A DNA stretch of 64,000 nucleotides from Cacajao melanocephalus (GCA_963573385.1 CAUYLG010033168.1:186001-250000); one strand, 5' to 3'; shown: positions 16,309 through 30,200, numbered from the stretch's first letter. Program-made: numbers and translations. The notes: generated by a model not told the origin, from the sequence alone.

Positions 16309-16426
16309 GTCAATAGTGGGGCGCAGATTCTTTTTTATTATTGGAACTTTATACCTGTATCGCTGCATTACAATGTATGTTACTACTCTACCTGTGCCTG
16401 GAATGCATTTCCAGTGTGCTCCAAAG
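16309..16426 (+). CDS. SGMS2: SGMS2 coding exon 2 (to residue 191)
   Basis: The acceptor is TCCTTTAG and the donor GTAAGT. Its 118 bases complete K152 and read SIVGRRFFFIIGTLYLYRCI, then TMYVTTLPVPGMHFQCAPK. This is the conserved D2 region of sphingomyelin synthases (R-R-F…Y-R-x-I-T-M-Y-V-T-T-L-P). Human has C rather than F in R-R-F-C-F as I recall. It ends in phase 0. Confidence 0.97.
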
Positions 16427-18620
16427 GTAAGTACCTCCAAATTACCACTTAGAAGGAATCAGGAAAACAGTTATTGAACACCTACCCTCTGTTATATACA
16501 TTCTTTTAGACACTTCTTATGTGTTAACTGAAATTTAGCATCTTTTCTATTTTCTATTTAGATTTGAGGGAAAGAAATTAAAATGTATTTGTAAAATATA
16601 TATCTTTTGTGCTAAAAAATGTATTGTCTGCTAACTGAAAATTACCATTGGGGTTCGACTCTGCTTTTTTACCTTCTCATTTACTTATTCATTAATGCAT
16701 TCATTCTACAAGCATTAAGCTTATGTACCAGGGATTTTGGTAACCAAAACAAAGTCCCTCTTCTGGAGCTTATATTCTACTGAGGAATGACAGATCATAA
16801 ACAAATTCATAATTTGTCACGTGATGATAAGTCCGTGATTGTCAGATGGAAAACAGCAGAGCTGAGTGAGGTGAAAGGGTGATTGAGGGTAGGAACTATT
16901 TGATATAGAGGTCAGGAAGGGCTTCTTTAATAACAAAGCATTTGGGCAGGAACCAAGACAAGAAAGTGAGCCATGTGGGTGAGATGAGAGCTCCAGGCTA
17001 AAACATTGCTTATTTACAGTGGGTTAAAGGAAGAGTAGGAGGCCGGTGTGTCTGAGTGGAGTTGTGAAGGGTCGAGGTGTGCAGACGACAGATCATATAG
17101 GGTCTTGCAGCCCAGTACAGGAACTTCAGCCTTAGCGGTGGCAGTGGAAATAATGAGAAGTTGTTGAGGTCGGGACATAAGCTATGCTAATAAGTTGGAT
17201 ATGGGTTTGAGAGAAAGAAGTCAAGGATGACCCCAAGGTTTTTAGCAGCTGGAAAGACAAGAGTGGCCTTTGACTGAGATAGTTTTTGAGAATATTTTCT
17301 GAAACCATCCTAAGCAGGAATTACAGTTTCTCCAGGTCGGGTTCTTGAGAGAGCTGTAATCATCTCAGACTCCGGTGCACCTTGGTTTATAAAATGGAAA
17401 ATTACAAATCATGTGCTTTCTGGACAAAGGAATGAAGTCTAACATCATATTTTACTGAACACTAACCAGATGTCTGAGGTGAAGGAAAAATAGAGCTTCT
17501 CTGAAGACGTCCACAGTCTCCCTCACCAAATATAGGTGTGGTTTGGAGAAGCTATACTTTTCCAAAGCCATCAAAGCAGAAAATATCTGTAATTAAAACA
17601 GTGTACATATTGAACTTAAACACTGGCTGATTTTTAGTGAAGCTAATTTAAGGTGTGGGAGAAGTTCAGAAGTGTAATAAACACTTCTAAGGGGCTATTG
17701 CAATGTGTTAAATGGAGAAATGGCCACAGGAAGGAAGGCAAGCCCATCATAGTAACGGATGAGGTTTGCAGGGATGAATTGCTATGATTACAGAAAGAAA
17801 GCAAATTAAAGATTGTCCTTCATGGAAGAGTTGCAGCCTTGGAAGCCACATCAGTGCCAATGGATAGATAGCCAGGCTACAAATAGTCATAGTGGAACCT
17901 CTGGTAACATCTTTACTAATCATCTCCCAGGTTTACTTGTCAGGACCTCTTCCTGAAGCATAAGCAATCCATACATGCCTGAATCATGGTTCAGTAAAAC
18001 AAACACAAATGACTTAGTTTGACTAGAGGTGAGGTGATGTTACAGAACAGGCGTCCGAGTTGTGTTCTAAATTTAGTTCATCTGCTGGCTTTGAGTGCTG
18101 CTTAGGTTTTTATGGTTACAAAGCGATTATATAATCTAATTGTGTCCTGTGTTGCTGACTCTATAGAATATCCTTCATGACCATGAGCAATGGCAGAACT
18201 TTGTATATGGAAGCCACTCACTATGGAAGTGTCATTATCTGTTATAGTAATTGATGCCTGTACAACTTGTGACTCACCAGACATGCTCACAGGAGCCATC
18301 ACAGTGAAAGCTTTGCTTTCATAGTTTTCCAGTTGCCTTCTCCCTTATGTATCTTGTGGTTTACTTTTAACCTTTTGCTTACAATTTGCTTCAACCACCA
18401 ACCCAAGCTTTAATTTAGTCAGACAATTTGTGTTCTTCCAAGTGCGTTTAGATGAGTGTTGGCCCAGTTATTATAAAATGATTACATGAAATGATTCAGA
18501 TTTGCAAACCTATTTTTTCCACATACAAGAATGTTTGGCTGGGACAGCAATATTCCCCTTCCCTGAGAAAGCTTTCTGGGGCTAGCTGTCCCTCACCTTG
18601 GCCATAGGTGGCCAAAGACT

Positions 18621-18882
18621 TTTTTTTTTTTTTTTTTTTTTTGCAGATGGAGTTTCACTCTTGTTGCCCAAGCTGGAGTGCAATGGTGGAATGTTGGCTC
18701 ACCGCAACTTCCGCCTCCTGGGTTCAAGCGATTCTCCTGCCTCAGCCTTCTGAGTAGCTGGGATTACAGGCATGTTACAGGCATGCACCACCATGCCTGG
18801 CTAATTTTTTTTTTTTTTTTCTCGTAGTAGAGATGGGGTTTCTCCATGTTGGTCAGGCTGGTCTTGAACTCCTGACCTCAGG
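18621..18882 (-). mobile_element. Truncated Alu
   Basis: An antisense Alu with poly-T start, interrupted by a second T run in the middle, ending abruptly at CTGACCTCAGG. The final ~50 bases of a normal Alu are missing. Confidence 0.85.
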
Positions 18883-18980
18883 TACTTACCTTTTTTAATG
18901 GAGGAAACTGTGTAGATGATAAGGTTTCCTGTTTGGCAGCAGCCATGTTGGTCTCTCCTTTACCTAATGTACCACCTGTT

Positions 18981-19048
18981 GGCACTCCAGCCTGGGTGAA
19001 AGAGCAAGACCCTGTCTCAAAACAAATAAGCAAACAAACAAACAAAAA
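18981..19048 (+). mobile_element. Alu 3'-end fragment
   Basis: A sense fragment, GGCACTCCAGCCTGGGTG… with an A-rich (AAAC)n tail. It is opposite in direction to the Alu 100 bases upstream. Confidence 0.8.
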
Positions 19049-19978
19049 GTCTTTGTGTATTTCTCTTCCGTGTATTCTATTACATGATTTTTTTCTGAGC
19101 ATTTTTCTTTGATTTTTCTCAACCAATTTGCTTTGTACTCATCTGATCTGAACCCGCCATCCTATCTAGGCCCTTGGTAGTTCAGTATTCCAATTTTCTG
19201 TGCCTACAGTTTTGACTAACGCCTTCCTGCATGATTAGATTTTGATGGGGTACACAGCTCTCTGGCCCCTACCGTAGCCCAGCATTGTTTCTCATGTCAT
19301 CACAGTGGCTTTGTGGGGCTGCTGCACCCTTGTCCAAAGGAGCTCTCTCAGCCTCCTGCCACAGCACGAAGGCTATTTCTTTAGGAGATATTTTTCCTAA
19401 TCAAAGCTACTCGTTTTTAAAGCTGCCAGTACATCCCTAATCCATCATTTTCAAACTTATGTAAATTATTTAATGAGTTGCAGCTCCTCTTCTTAATTGT
19501 AAATGTTTTGATCAGACATTAATACAGCTATATATCTGTCCACTTTAGGCTGCCCCTTTAATACAAGGTACCAATACACTGTAGAGAATATCAGTAATGT
19601 GGTATGCAGCTGAATCAAATATTAACCATTGAAAACCCTAACTTCCCCCTGTAAAAAGGAAAGAAAGTAGCTTTGATCTGCCTTTTAGCACACAGCTATG
19701 GTGAAGTCATCAGTTATTAATATTTTTAAAAGCTTTGCCCAAGGACATACCACCACTAAGACATATTATTAGTAACATATTGAATAATTTAAAACATGTC
19801 AATAAAACTTGCCAATAAATGAATAAAATCCAGTTTAAGGAGCTTCTCCTTGAATTCTTTTTGAATTTTTAAGTTAAAAAGAAAATCACAACCTGGTGAC
19901 CTAAGGGTCACACAGTTAGACTGAAACATGATTTTAGCCGCTTGTAAATTCCCTTCTTAATTTTCTTGTGTCATTCAG

Positions 19979-20132
19979 CTCAATGGAGACTCTCAGGCAA
20001 AAGTACAGCGAATTCTACGATTGATTTCTGGTGGTGGATTGTCCATAACTGGATCACATATCTTGTGTGGAGACTTCCTCTTCAGTGGTCACACAGTTAC
20101 GCTGACACTGACTTACTTGTTCATCAAAGAAT
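19979..20132 (+). CDS. SGMS2: SGMS2 coding exon 3 (residues 192-242 and first base of 243)
   Basis: The acceptor is CATTCAG and the donor GTAAGT. It encodes the D3 motif of the family, S-G-G-G-L-S-I-T-G-S-H…C-G-D…S-G-H-T-V. By count from the start codon the histidine of S-G-H-T is residue 229, one of the three catalytic residues known for SMS2 (lipid-phosphate-phosphatase-like fold). It ends in phase 1 inside the tyrosine codon of K-E-Y-S-P. Confidence 0.97.
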
Positions 20133-21820
20133 GTAAGTAATAGCCCATTCCCAGTGAACTGATAGCTGTAGTGGGAGGGATCCCTGGACCTGAAATTGAT
20201 AGGAGCCCTTATTCTCTTGGGATTTATAAGCTGTGAAAGAGACAGACGTGTGTGTGTGTATGTGTGTGAGTATATTTATATTTATATCATTTCAACTAGT
20301 TATATGTGATCTGAACCCTGAAGGCTTAAAATCTGGCCCTGTCTTCTCTGTAGTATTTAACATACCTTTAAAACATCTGCCTTCTTGGTTAGTACTTCTT
20401 AAGGTATGAAAAGCTATCTTACTATTGGAACGAATTGTTAATTTTATTGCAAAAAGGATTGGTACTTTCTAAAGACAGATGTAATGACCTTTGAATTATT
20501 TGTATGACACTTCCATTCTAGCATTTGAAATAATTCAGTTATCATGTTCCCCTTTTAAAAACATTTCCATGTCCCACTTTATTCTAATTTCATCATCTTC
20601 TAGTACTTTCTCTGCTTTCATAGGAGTCTTCATGGACCATTTTGCCAGTACGAATCATTTTCTTCTCAAGAAGAAATGTGGAGGCAAGAAATAAAAATCT
20701 CTTTCTATGTTTATGTGCTTAGTTCACATTATACAAAATCCTTGGGTTTTCTAGTAGGTTTTATGGCCAAAATAATGCTTTGTTCTTTGTAGAATTGTAC
20801 TGTCTTAGCTGCCCAGTAGATCCCATTTTTATATATTTCCGAGGTTTTGTATATTTAGGCCTATTACCTCAAAATCCTTTTGAAGTAATAACGCTTCTTC
20901 CTTTGTGTTTGCAAATCTGGTCAGTGTTACCCTTCATCTTTAGTTCCAAGTTACTCATGCCAGTGTTTTTTAGAGGTTTATCTTAATCCTCTTCATTGGC
21001 ATATTTAAAAGGAGATCTTTCAGCAGAGAGCAGCAGAAGGCAGCTTCCCTCCCCTGTCCTCCTTGCTTTTCCCTCCTCTCTCGGCCCTTTGTTAATCCAA
21101 ATAGGAACATCCTAATTGAATGGTGGTGTGGAAGTCAAGAGTTACCTTCAGTGGTGCAGAAGTGAATTATTGCCCCTTTGATTACCTGGGGTATTTGGTT
21201 TAAGTTCTGCTTTGAGGGCAAAAGTTCTCTGTAGTAGATTAGATCAAGTGTTTTTTGTGAGAATTGTAGCACTTTTTGTTCCTTACTTTGTAGATTCTAC
21301 ATACAGATCTGCAATAGGGAAAGTTGTGGGTTACGTGTGGGGATCTTCATCATACTTGACTTAAAAGCTGAAGCCTCTGCACCTTTTCCCTTATTTCTGT
21401 CCTCACACTCTTAGGGAGGTGGGGTGGGACCTGGATATGTCTCTGCACCAGCATCAGAGGATGGTCTCTTCCTTAAATTTAGTCACTCCATTTCTAATGT
21501 TGAGTTATTGGTTCTGGGGGATTGAGTGGAATGATATATGTTGCTATGGTTCTAACTCTAACTTTTGCCAAGGAAAGTTCCATCAGTATGCTATGTAAGA
21601 TCAGTCATTTTCGAGTCCAGATGTACATTTGAGTTTAGGATCTTCTCTCTAATCTGAGGATCACAAAAAACTTACAGAAGAAGAAGATGGGGATGAGGGT
21701 GGAGGAGGGGCAAGAGGTGCATTTCAGAGTGAAGGCACTGTAGGTTTAAAGTAATAAAAACCACTCCCAGGAAACTGTGATTCAATTTTCTAAAATAACT
21801 GAAAACCAACTGATATTAAC

Positions 21821-22180
21821 TATATTGGTCTGTTTTCATGCTGCTGATAAAGACATAACCAACACAGGGTAATTTATAAAGAAAAAATGGTTTAATGGAC
21901 TCACAGTTCCATGTGGCTGAGGAGGCCTCACATTCATGGTGGAAGGTGAAAGGCACGTCTTACATGGTGGCAGACGAGAGAATGAGAACCAAGCAAAAGG
22001 GGTTTTCTCTTATAAAACTGTCAGATCTTGTGAGATTTATTCACTACCACAAGAACAGTATGGGGGAAACCACCCCCATGATTTGATTATCTCCCACCAG
22101 GTCCCTCCCACAACACATGGGAATTATGGGAGCTACAATTCAAGATGAGATTTGGGTGGGGACACAGCAAAACCATATCA
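21821..22180 (-). mobile_element. THE1/MST-type MaLR LTR
   Basis: On the minus strand it begins TGATATGGTTTTGCTGTGTC, a diagnostic MaLR LTR start. It contains the CCATTAAACC / TTTATAAATTACC end region. It is about 360 bases, flanked by TTAAC and TCAAC, a 5-base target duplication with one change. Antisense to SGMS2. Confidence 0.88.
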
Positions 22181-22370
22181 TCAACAATAATAGCAAATAG
22201 ACAATACTTATTCTTTCCCAGGCACTGTTGTAGGGTCTTGATGTAAATTAACTCATTTGATCCTTTCATTCACCCTCTGAGGGATGCACTATTTTTTTCT
22301 CATTTTTCAGATGAGTAAACTTAAGCATAGAGGAAGTGACTTGGACACAGTGCACAGCCATTATTTGGAG
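22181..22370 (+). mobile_element. MIR element
   Basis: It matches the MIR core (…CAGGCACTGTTGTAGG…TTAACTCATTTGATCC…TTCAGATGAGTAAACTTAAG). It lies directly after the THE1-type LTR. Confidence 0.75.
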
Positions 22371-24054
22371 AGGCAGGTATTCAGGTTGAAGCAAGCTGAA
22401 TTCAGAGGTTTTGCTCTTAATTTCTTGGCTCCGTTCAGAACTTTGGAAATTCAAGCTGGTTGACTCTATTGTATTGCCAAGGAATAGTCTACTTATCTAT
22501 AAGCAGGGACATTGCTCTTTATTGTACATTCTTTCACCTCAGAGCAACAGCAAGGCAACTTGTGATTGATTTTGTACTTTAATGAAGGCCACTCAGTATG
22601 TGGAGACTTTTTTTCCCCCTTAAGACATGATTTTGACTAGAGGGTTCTAAAATTGTGTAAATTTACATGTAGCATGCAAGGAATAACATTCTGCTTTCTC
22701 CAATTTTTGGTGAGAAATAGAAGGGCAAATCTGTAATACTTAACACAAACCCTGTTTTATAGTCAGTTCTGCATGTAAGCAGACAGTCCATGTTTATGTC
22801 GATTTTTTTCTATGCAATTAAGAAAAACATTTATCTTCTAAATTACACTGTATGTTCTTGTTCTGAGTAAGTAGTGGTTCCAGTGGTTTCTTTGAAAAGT
22901 TTGCTTCTAGAATTAGATGCATCATTTATATATATTTTTTTACTTTCCTGCCTTTTGATCAGTTTGGACTCTCCTTGTTTGCTCTGTTGTCATGAGTAGG
23001 CTTAAATTTAGTTGTGAGAGCACAGGAAAATGTGGCACCAGGACCATTTGGGGATTAGCAAGGGAGTGCTTCGTACAGTCATGCAAATATTATAATTAGA
23101 GCATAGGTTCCTGATAAAATTAGCCAGGAGAAATTAGACTAGCTGTTAGTGCCAAACAATTGGCTAGTAGAGAACAGATTTTTGGGTTTTTACCTGGCCA
23201 CCCTACCAAGTCCATTGTCTCTATTATTTCATGACCCCTAGGGCTAGAATCCCACACAGACAGTGAGGTTAACTATTATTTGTATTGTAGTCTAGCTCGT
23301 TGTTAACCCTATGGGATGAATGAGAAAGTAAGAGTATTACCATTTTTCCGTTTCTATTTCAAAACAGCTTCTATTCAGTCTTTTCTTTGGGCTAGCCAAT
23401 GTTCTCAGTTAATGAGTGGTGAGCCCAATGTGGTAGAGCATAATAGGAAATACATTTTTATGAGAAAGCACTGCTGGGGTTTCCAGCCATTCCTAAAATC
23501 TCACTTGCAATCCCATCAGTAGGAAAATGAAGATTCAGGCCACCTCTGTATCTACTTCAGCTTTGCTTCTTGTGAATAAACAAATGCAAAATAGTTCTAG
23601 TTTGCCCAAACATTTTTAACTTCTAAGGTAAATACCAGATGACCTGTAAGTAGGGAAGCAGGGTTGCTAAGAGACCTTAAGGAAGGGTAGGGTCTGAGGT
23701 GCTGGAGAATGCATATTTTGTGAGCCCTCCAGATTTCTCAATGTCGGTTCAATTTTTAACGTCCTAAGCCTAAGATAACAGTTATGGAGACTGGATCTGG
23801 CCCCCAAGACTGCAAGAGTAAGGCCTCTCCCATTACAATTCTGAGATTCTAGGAGTTGTCTGCCAGAACTTAGTTGCAGTATGAAGTTACACCCAAGTAA
23901 TAAGGAATATATCAAAAATTAGAAAATCAGACTTTAAAAGGCAATACAGTTTCTTACTGTTCCATTTGGGACAAACAGAGCAATAGCTAATTTTAGCAAA
24001 AAAATATATTTGAATGATACCTGATTTGGTATTTCATTTAAAGTTCTGGAAATA

Positions 24055-24388
<334 letters not shown>

Positions 24389-25299
24389 CTATTCAATCAC
24401 CCTTCTACATGTGAAAGTAAATATCACTATGAATGTAAACATAGTTAAATATGAAATCACTTTCAGCTTATTGGACTTTTATTGTGAGCTAATACAGCTT
24501 TAAAATAAAACAGATTACCAAGTTATTAGAGATTAACTCTGGTTTTAATTATATTTGTCATTTAACACATCTGTGAGAAGGGGAGGACCATCATGTTTAA
24601 ACCAGTGAGTGCCATAGTTGTCTCTTACAGATGGTAAGTAGAATGAACTTTTAAGTAACCTTACCAGAAAGGCTGAGTCCATAAGTGAATGGTCAGGAAT
24701 CTTAACCTTTACAGAGGGAATGTTTTATAGTTGCTATTGGCAGTAACAGTGTAAAATTGCTGAGAATCAAAATATTGCTAGCCACAATGCCATTCCTTCT
24801 GACATGGACATGCTTACCCTACACATACCCCTGGAGAAATAATATAAATTTAAAACCTGAAATTACTCCTGCTTTCCTATTTCCACCCTGCTATTTTCAG
24901 AGACAACCACCTCTTCTTTTGACCCCTACTATCTTTCTTTCCAGTGGGAAAGTGGCTTCTTTATGTGAGTCAGTATGCAGCAATTCCAGCCAACCTAATC
25001 AGAAACAATTCTGTTTTCTTTCTTACTAAACAGCTTATTCACATGGGCAAGGCCTAGACTGTCTAGTGTTATCAGCTTCCCCAGTGAATGACTATTACAC
25101 TTGTTGCCAGGGAGCCCCTCTGCCTCCCTCTGACCTGAGCAGATCCTGGGCAATTCTCAGTGACTCAGTTTAGGTTACCAGTTTTCTCCTTCTGGTGACT
25201 TCCTGATCCTGGGTTATTCTACATAAGGTCGATAGGACAGACTGTAATCATTAAATTTATCTCTGGGAATCTTATTAACTCAATTTTTCTACTGTCCAG

Positions 25300-25466
25300 A
25301 TTCGCCTCGTCACTTCTGGTGGTATCATTTAATCTGCTGGCTGCTGAGTGCTGCCGGGATCATCTGCATTCTTGTAGCACATGAACACTACACTGTCGAT
25401 GTGATCATTGCTTATTATATCACAACACGGCTGTTTTGGTGGTACCATTCAATGGCCAATGAAAAG
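25300..25466 (+). CDS. SGMS2: SGMS2 coding exon 4 (residues 243-298)
   Basis: The acceptor is CTGTCCAG and the donor GTGAGA. It encodes the D4 region: S-P-R-H-F-W-W-Y-H, membrane helices, then A-H-E-H-Y-T-V-D-V. H272 and D276, counted from the start, complete the catalytic triad with H229. Human has I at 275 as I recall, where this sequence has V. It ends in phase 0 after A-N-E-K. Confidence 0.97.
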
Positions 25467-25867
25467 GTGAGAGCAGTGAAGATGCTTGGATAATTTCTTT
25501 TCTTTTAATGCAGTGGACCCTTTTTATGTTGTGGAGTTTTAGATAGCTTAACGGGGGTAACTGATATTGCCACTCAAATGTGTGGTTTAGGTCCATTCAC
25601 TTAAACATATATCCATTACTGTTTTTTAAAATAAAGCAAAGAACTTCGCAAATGTAAATGCCATTTATGGCTAAAAATGCCATAAGGTTATAGAGCACAG
25701 TGTGTTACTAATTCAGATAATTTATACTAGAATTGAAGAAATATATGTACTAAATTAAAATTTAGGAACCTTCTCTGTAAAAGCATTTCAGTGCAGCTGA
25801 ATAAGACATAATTCCTGCCTTCAGCTTAAATTCCTTTTAAAGAGAAGGCAACAGTTATTATTATTAT

Positions 25868-26190
25868 TTTTTTTTTTTGAGACAGAGTCTTGCTGTATCG
25901 CCCAGGCTAGAGTACAGTAGCACAATCTTGGCTCACTGCAACCTCCACTTCCCAGGTTCAAGCAATTCTCGCAACCTCCACTTCCCAGGTTCAAGCGAGG
26001 CTTCAGCCTCCCAAATAGCTGGGATTACAGGTGCATGGCACCATGTCTGGCTAATTTTTATTTTGTATTTTTAGTAGAAACAGGGTTTCACTATGTTGGC
26101 CAGGCTAGTCTTGAACTCCTGACAAGTGATCCTCCAGCGTTGGCCTCCCAGCATGCTAGGATTACAGGCGTGAGCCACTGCACCCGGCCG
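25868..26190 (-). mobile_element. Alu with internal tandem duplication
   Basis: An antisense Alu, poly-T to CACCCGGCCGG. A 26-base segment occurs twice, at 25938-25963 and 25971-25996, separated by 7 bases, so part of the left arm is duplicated. Confidence 0.9.
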
Positions 26191-26354
26191 GTAACAGCAA
26201 TTTTTTTTAAATCACACAAAATAAATAGCTTATGAATGACTGGATTTGGTGTATCCTCTGGTGATAATGGTGGTCTCTGGCTTCCCTTCTGATTCTTCCT
26301 CATTTGCTTCTGCTGCTTCCTTGTTTCCAGATACCCTTTTCTTTCTTCTCCCAT

Positions 26355-26700
26355 TCATACTTAAAGAGCTAGTTCAAATGCCACCTCTTCTAGGAAGGCT
26401 TCTCTAACTCTTGCTCTCTTCCTTGGTCCCAAGGCTGAATGATTCCTCCCCATCTCTGTTTTCTCCTGGTCTTGGTCTGCGTACCATGACTTACTTATCT
26501 TTGAATAGACTTGCCATACTGTCAGTTTGGAGAATTTGTGAGCAACTGAAATATGGCATTTCCAAATCTACATCCAATTCTTGGTGTCCACTAATAAATG
26601 CTCTATGGATAACTTTATTTCTCTTTGTAGCTCTGTTTCCTATTTTACAGTCTTCTATTTCTGTCTTCCTCCTTACACTTCCATCTAGATGACTACTGAC
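26355..26700 (+). mobile_element. L2 remnant
   Basis: It resembles the L2 3' region (TTCAAATGCCACCTCTTCTAGGAAGGCTTCTCTAAC). Divergence is high and the ends are approximate. Confidence 0.55.
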
Positions 26701-27095
26701 ACCACTGAACCAAAATTTTTATCTTTCCTCTTAAATGTGTTCAACCTTCTGAGCTTTCTTTCACTCCTTGACTTGCTTGGCCCCTAGATTTGATCACTCA
26801 CACATCCTGAAAATTATTCCTCCAGAATAATTTTGACATCCATTCCCTGAGTCTCCATTCTTAATAGAATTGCAGGCAGAAGAAACTGCCTGAGCCACAA
26901 AAGAAGGAAAGACATCTAGGTGTGTTAGGGGACCGGAGTCGTGGTAGAGTTAGGGAAACGACGTGAAAATCACTACTGCCATGTGATCTGAATTCTGGTT
27001 TTCCCTAGGATACGGTGAATGACAATTTAAGAAAATAATTAGGATGCAAATCGAGAAAGATATGACTCATTTTACTTTTTTTCTACCATTTGCAG

Positions 27096-27299
27096 AACTT
27101 GAAGGTCTCTTCACAGACTAATTTCTTATCTCGAGCATGGTGGTTCCCCATCTTTTATTTTTTTGAGAAAAATGTCCAAGGCTCAATTCCTTGCTGCTTC
27201 TCCTGGCCGCTGTCTTGGCCTCCTGGCTGCTTCAAATCATCATGCAAAAAGTATTCACGGGTTCAGAAGATTGGCGAAGACAATGAGAAATCTACCTGA
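27096..27299 (+). CDS. SGMS2: SGMS2 last coding exon (residues 299-365, stop)
   Basis: The acceptor is ATTTGCAG. It encodes the cytosolic C-terminal tail, N-L-K-V-S-S-Q-T-N-F… through I-P-C-C-F-S-W-P…G-C-F-K-S-S-C-K-K to E-K-S-T and TGA at 27297-27299. The C-C and C-F/C-K-K cysteines are the palmitoylation sites known for SMS2, which hold it at the plasma membrane. All are present. No truncation is seen, so the full 365-residue protein is intact. Confidence 0.97.
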   Translation, partial: NLKVSSQTNFLSRAWWFPIFYFFEKNVQGSIPCCFSWPLSWPPGCFKSSCKKYSRVQKIGEDNEKST

Positions 27300-30200
27300 G
27301 GAGCAAAACAAAGGCATCAGCTCTTACACCAAAAGAGTTAACGCTGTAACCAAAGGTATAGTTTTGTTTTTTATTTTAGGAGAACTGACTGGTAAATGAA
27401 GAAATGGACCAAATTTTGTGTAAATGATTAGAAAAATGAACAAAGTATTACCCTGTGACTGGTTTTCTTCTTCATCCTGAGAAAGATACATTCTCTTGCA
27501 GCTCTTCATTCATTGGTGGCAAGCCCCCACCCCGGGACTTTACTAATGAGCTGGTTAAAGAGGTGCCAAAGAACATATTCCTCCTTTCTTTATTCTTTCT
27601 CCACTGAGACCCTCTGCTTCAGAATTTTTTCAGGATATTTTTCCTCCTAAGATCAGAAGAATGTGTTAATATTTTAAATAAAATGTCTGTACATCTACAG
27701 CCACTGTGTAAATAGAACAACCTAATGTCGAGAGCGGTTTTTAGCATTAGGTTTAGCAAAGGGGAGATCGGTGGGTTGTGCGTCAGCTTTGGGTGAATTT
27801 TGTTTCTACCCTGTCATGGGGAAAGTTAGGATTGTGTCCAGAGTGCACACTGCTGCTGCCACCCAATGTGCAGCACTTTTAAGTTTTTTGTTTTGTTTTG
27901 TTTTTAACAGATCATTTTATCTTAAAAAGGAAAGATGATCCAAGTAAACATGAAAGTATTTGACACACCCCACAGATTTTACGTGTGTGTCAATGTTTTC
28001 ACTTTAAAATCTCTATGACAGATACACAAGACACATGAGGCTGTTTCTGCTAATGACTGGCCGTTGAGTACACACATAGATGCTGTCCGCCTCGTAAATT
28101 TGGATCTGGCACCCCCGGGCAGTGAGCTCTTCTAGCACAGCTGAAAACGTGTGTGTCAACTGAGGCTCATGCCACGTGGGAAATGAGCCTGTTTCCCTTC
28201 CAGGTCAGGCTCTGGTGTGAGATCAATTTTAGGGCTCCTAATTGGAGTGCAGAAATATATTTGGTCATGATTTCTTCCTTCTTATGGTTGTGGTTTATGG
28301 AAAAACCAAGATGGAACCTGAAAGTTAATGTGTCCTTGTTTTTAGCAAGAGACTGAGCTTCTCATAAACTAGTGCTAGGGACATATGCCACAATTGAGTA
28401 ATTTTACTTTTACCCTGTGAAAATGATAACATGGTGCTGCACTATAATATACCCTCAGAATCAGTGTGTTAGTTACAGCTACACAGTAAAGGGGGATAAC
28501 TGTTTCTAATTTCTTTAAGGTGATGCCAAAAAATAGATTTTAAAACATTGATCGGATTTGTTATCAGATTTAGTGCATTATTTAATGCTATTGGATCTTT
28601 TGAACAATTCATGGCTTCATTTCTTAACTACTGGAAGGTCAATTTGCAAGACTTCTAGACACCTTAGAAAGTTTTAAGGTTACAAAATTATTAACACTAG
28701 GGCAGAGGGTAGAGAGGCCAATGAGGGCAGAAGGAGGCAGTATATTTTATATTGAAGGTGAAATTTTTCTTTCATTTAGAATGGAAAACATCCCCAAATT
28801 TATCATTATAAACTAGTCAGCCTTCATTACACAAAATTGACCTTTAAATTGCTTGAGAAAAGCACAATACAAATCGTTCAGAAGGGTCAACATCCTTCGG
28901 TGCTAAAATCCTGTGTATGTTTTCAGAATGGCCTTTTCTGTGTGTCATAGAATATTCACTAAAGAAAAGATAGTTGAATTTAAAGTCATGAAGCAAGATT
29001 CTTTAATTCAGTTATTTTAAACAAGAATTAAAACCCCAAACATCGTTGGCAGGCTTTGAAGCACAAGGAATTTTCTGGTATTTCTTATTAAATACACCAA
29101 TAATAAATACATATCTAGTTTGCCTGATGAGTTTAGACATATTTCTATATAATGTTCGCTTATGTTCATTTATTAAATAACAACACTTGTGTGAGAACAA
29201 GGTGTTCTGCTTGAAAACACTGATTTTTAAGTTCCTGTTACCCGATGATGAGGAAAATTACCTGACACAGAAGCCTGAGTTTTGCTCTCTGAACGCTGGT
29301 ATTTTCATTGAGCCTCTAATTCAAATAAAATAACCTGATACACCTTAAAGCCTTATTCAGCTGTGTCTGGATAACCCACTTTTCTTCTATTGAATAAGGA
29401 AAAGTGTTTAAACTTAATTTTAAAAACCCATTGTGTACCAATTACTACACACCCTTGAAACAGTAAGCCTTGCATTTTAGTCAAGTAATCCAATTTTTTA
29501 ATTAAAAAAATCACCTTTTAAAGAACTTTCACGACACCTATGATGCCAGCGTGGACAGTGCTGCTGCCATGTCTTTACACGCATGTGTTATAGCTCTGTC
29601 ACTGAAATCCATGGTTTGAAAATAAGGGTGAGAGAGTCAAAATTTCAAGATGGGGAAAAAGAAATAGTAAAACCCATTTACATGCAGGAAAGCAAACCTG
29701 AGCTTCAACCCAATGTGCCACTTTGGGATATGAAACAAGTGTGATCTTGCCTTTGAAATGGTAAATGTTTGGAGCACCTGTTCTTTGCCAATTAAGATAC
29801 ATACTATCCTTGATTTTTGTAAGTCTTGCTCCTGTTTGAAGCTTTGCCTGTAATTTAGGTTGTCTGAGAAATACCTATAACATATAATTCCTATAGTGTT
29901 TACCACATTTTTTTCTAAATGCTTTCAAATGAAGTTCCCTCAGATTCTAGTTTTAGCGCTTCTCCACTAGATTTGAAAATAAAGCATCCTTCCCTGAGTC
30001 CACTTGAACTAATTGTGAATTTGTTACTTAATTTACTGGCATCTTGGGAAACAAGTTTTGCTGTGGGAGGAAGGCTGTTTTGAGAGTGAGTATTGAATCT
30101 ACTCTGGTTTGTGGGCGACACTGCATTAGGGTTCTTTGCTGTATTACCAGTGCCCCCTTGCGGCAATACACTTTATGACTTGGAACGTAAACACCAGTTT

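Larger units (their letters stand above)
16427..19978 (+). other. SGMS2: SGMS2 intron after coding exon 2
   Basis: The intron holds an old unassigned mammalian repeat around 16680-17290 (phrases such as GGAGCTTATATTCTACTGAGG), an antisense Alu and a small sense Alu piece. Elsewhere it is unique sequence with no other exon seen. Confidence 0.7.
25467..27095 (+). other. SGMS2: SGMS2 last intron
   Basis: It contains an antisense Alu with an internal duplication and an L2-like 3' end near 26355-26700. The remainder is unique sequence. Confidence 0.8.

Noticed and set aside
27677..27682. AATAAA as the only SGMS2 polyadenylation signal
   Set aside because: Possible as a short form, but the long repeat-free stretch and further signals favour a distal end; kept as an alternative.
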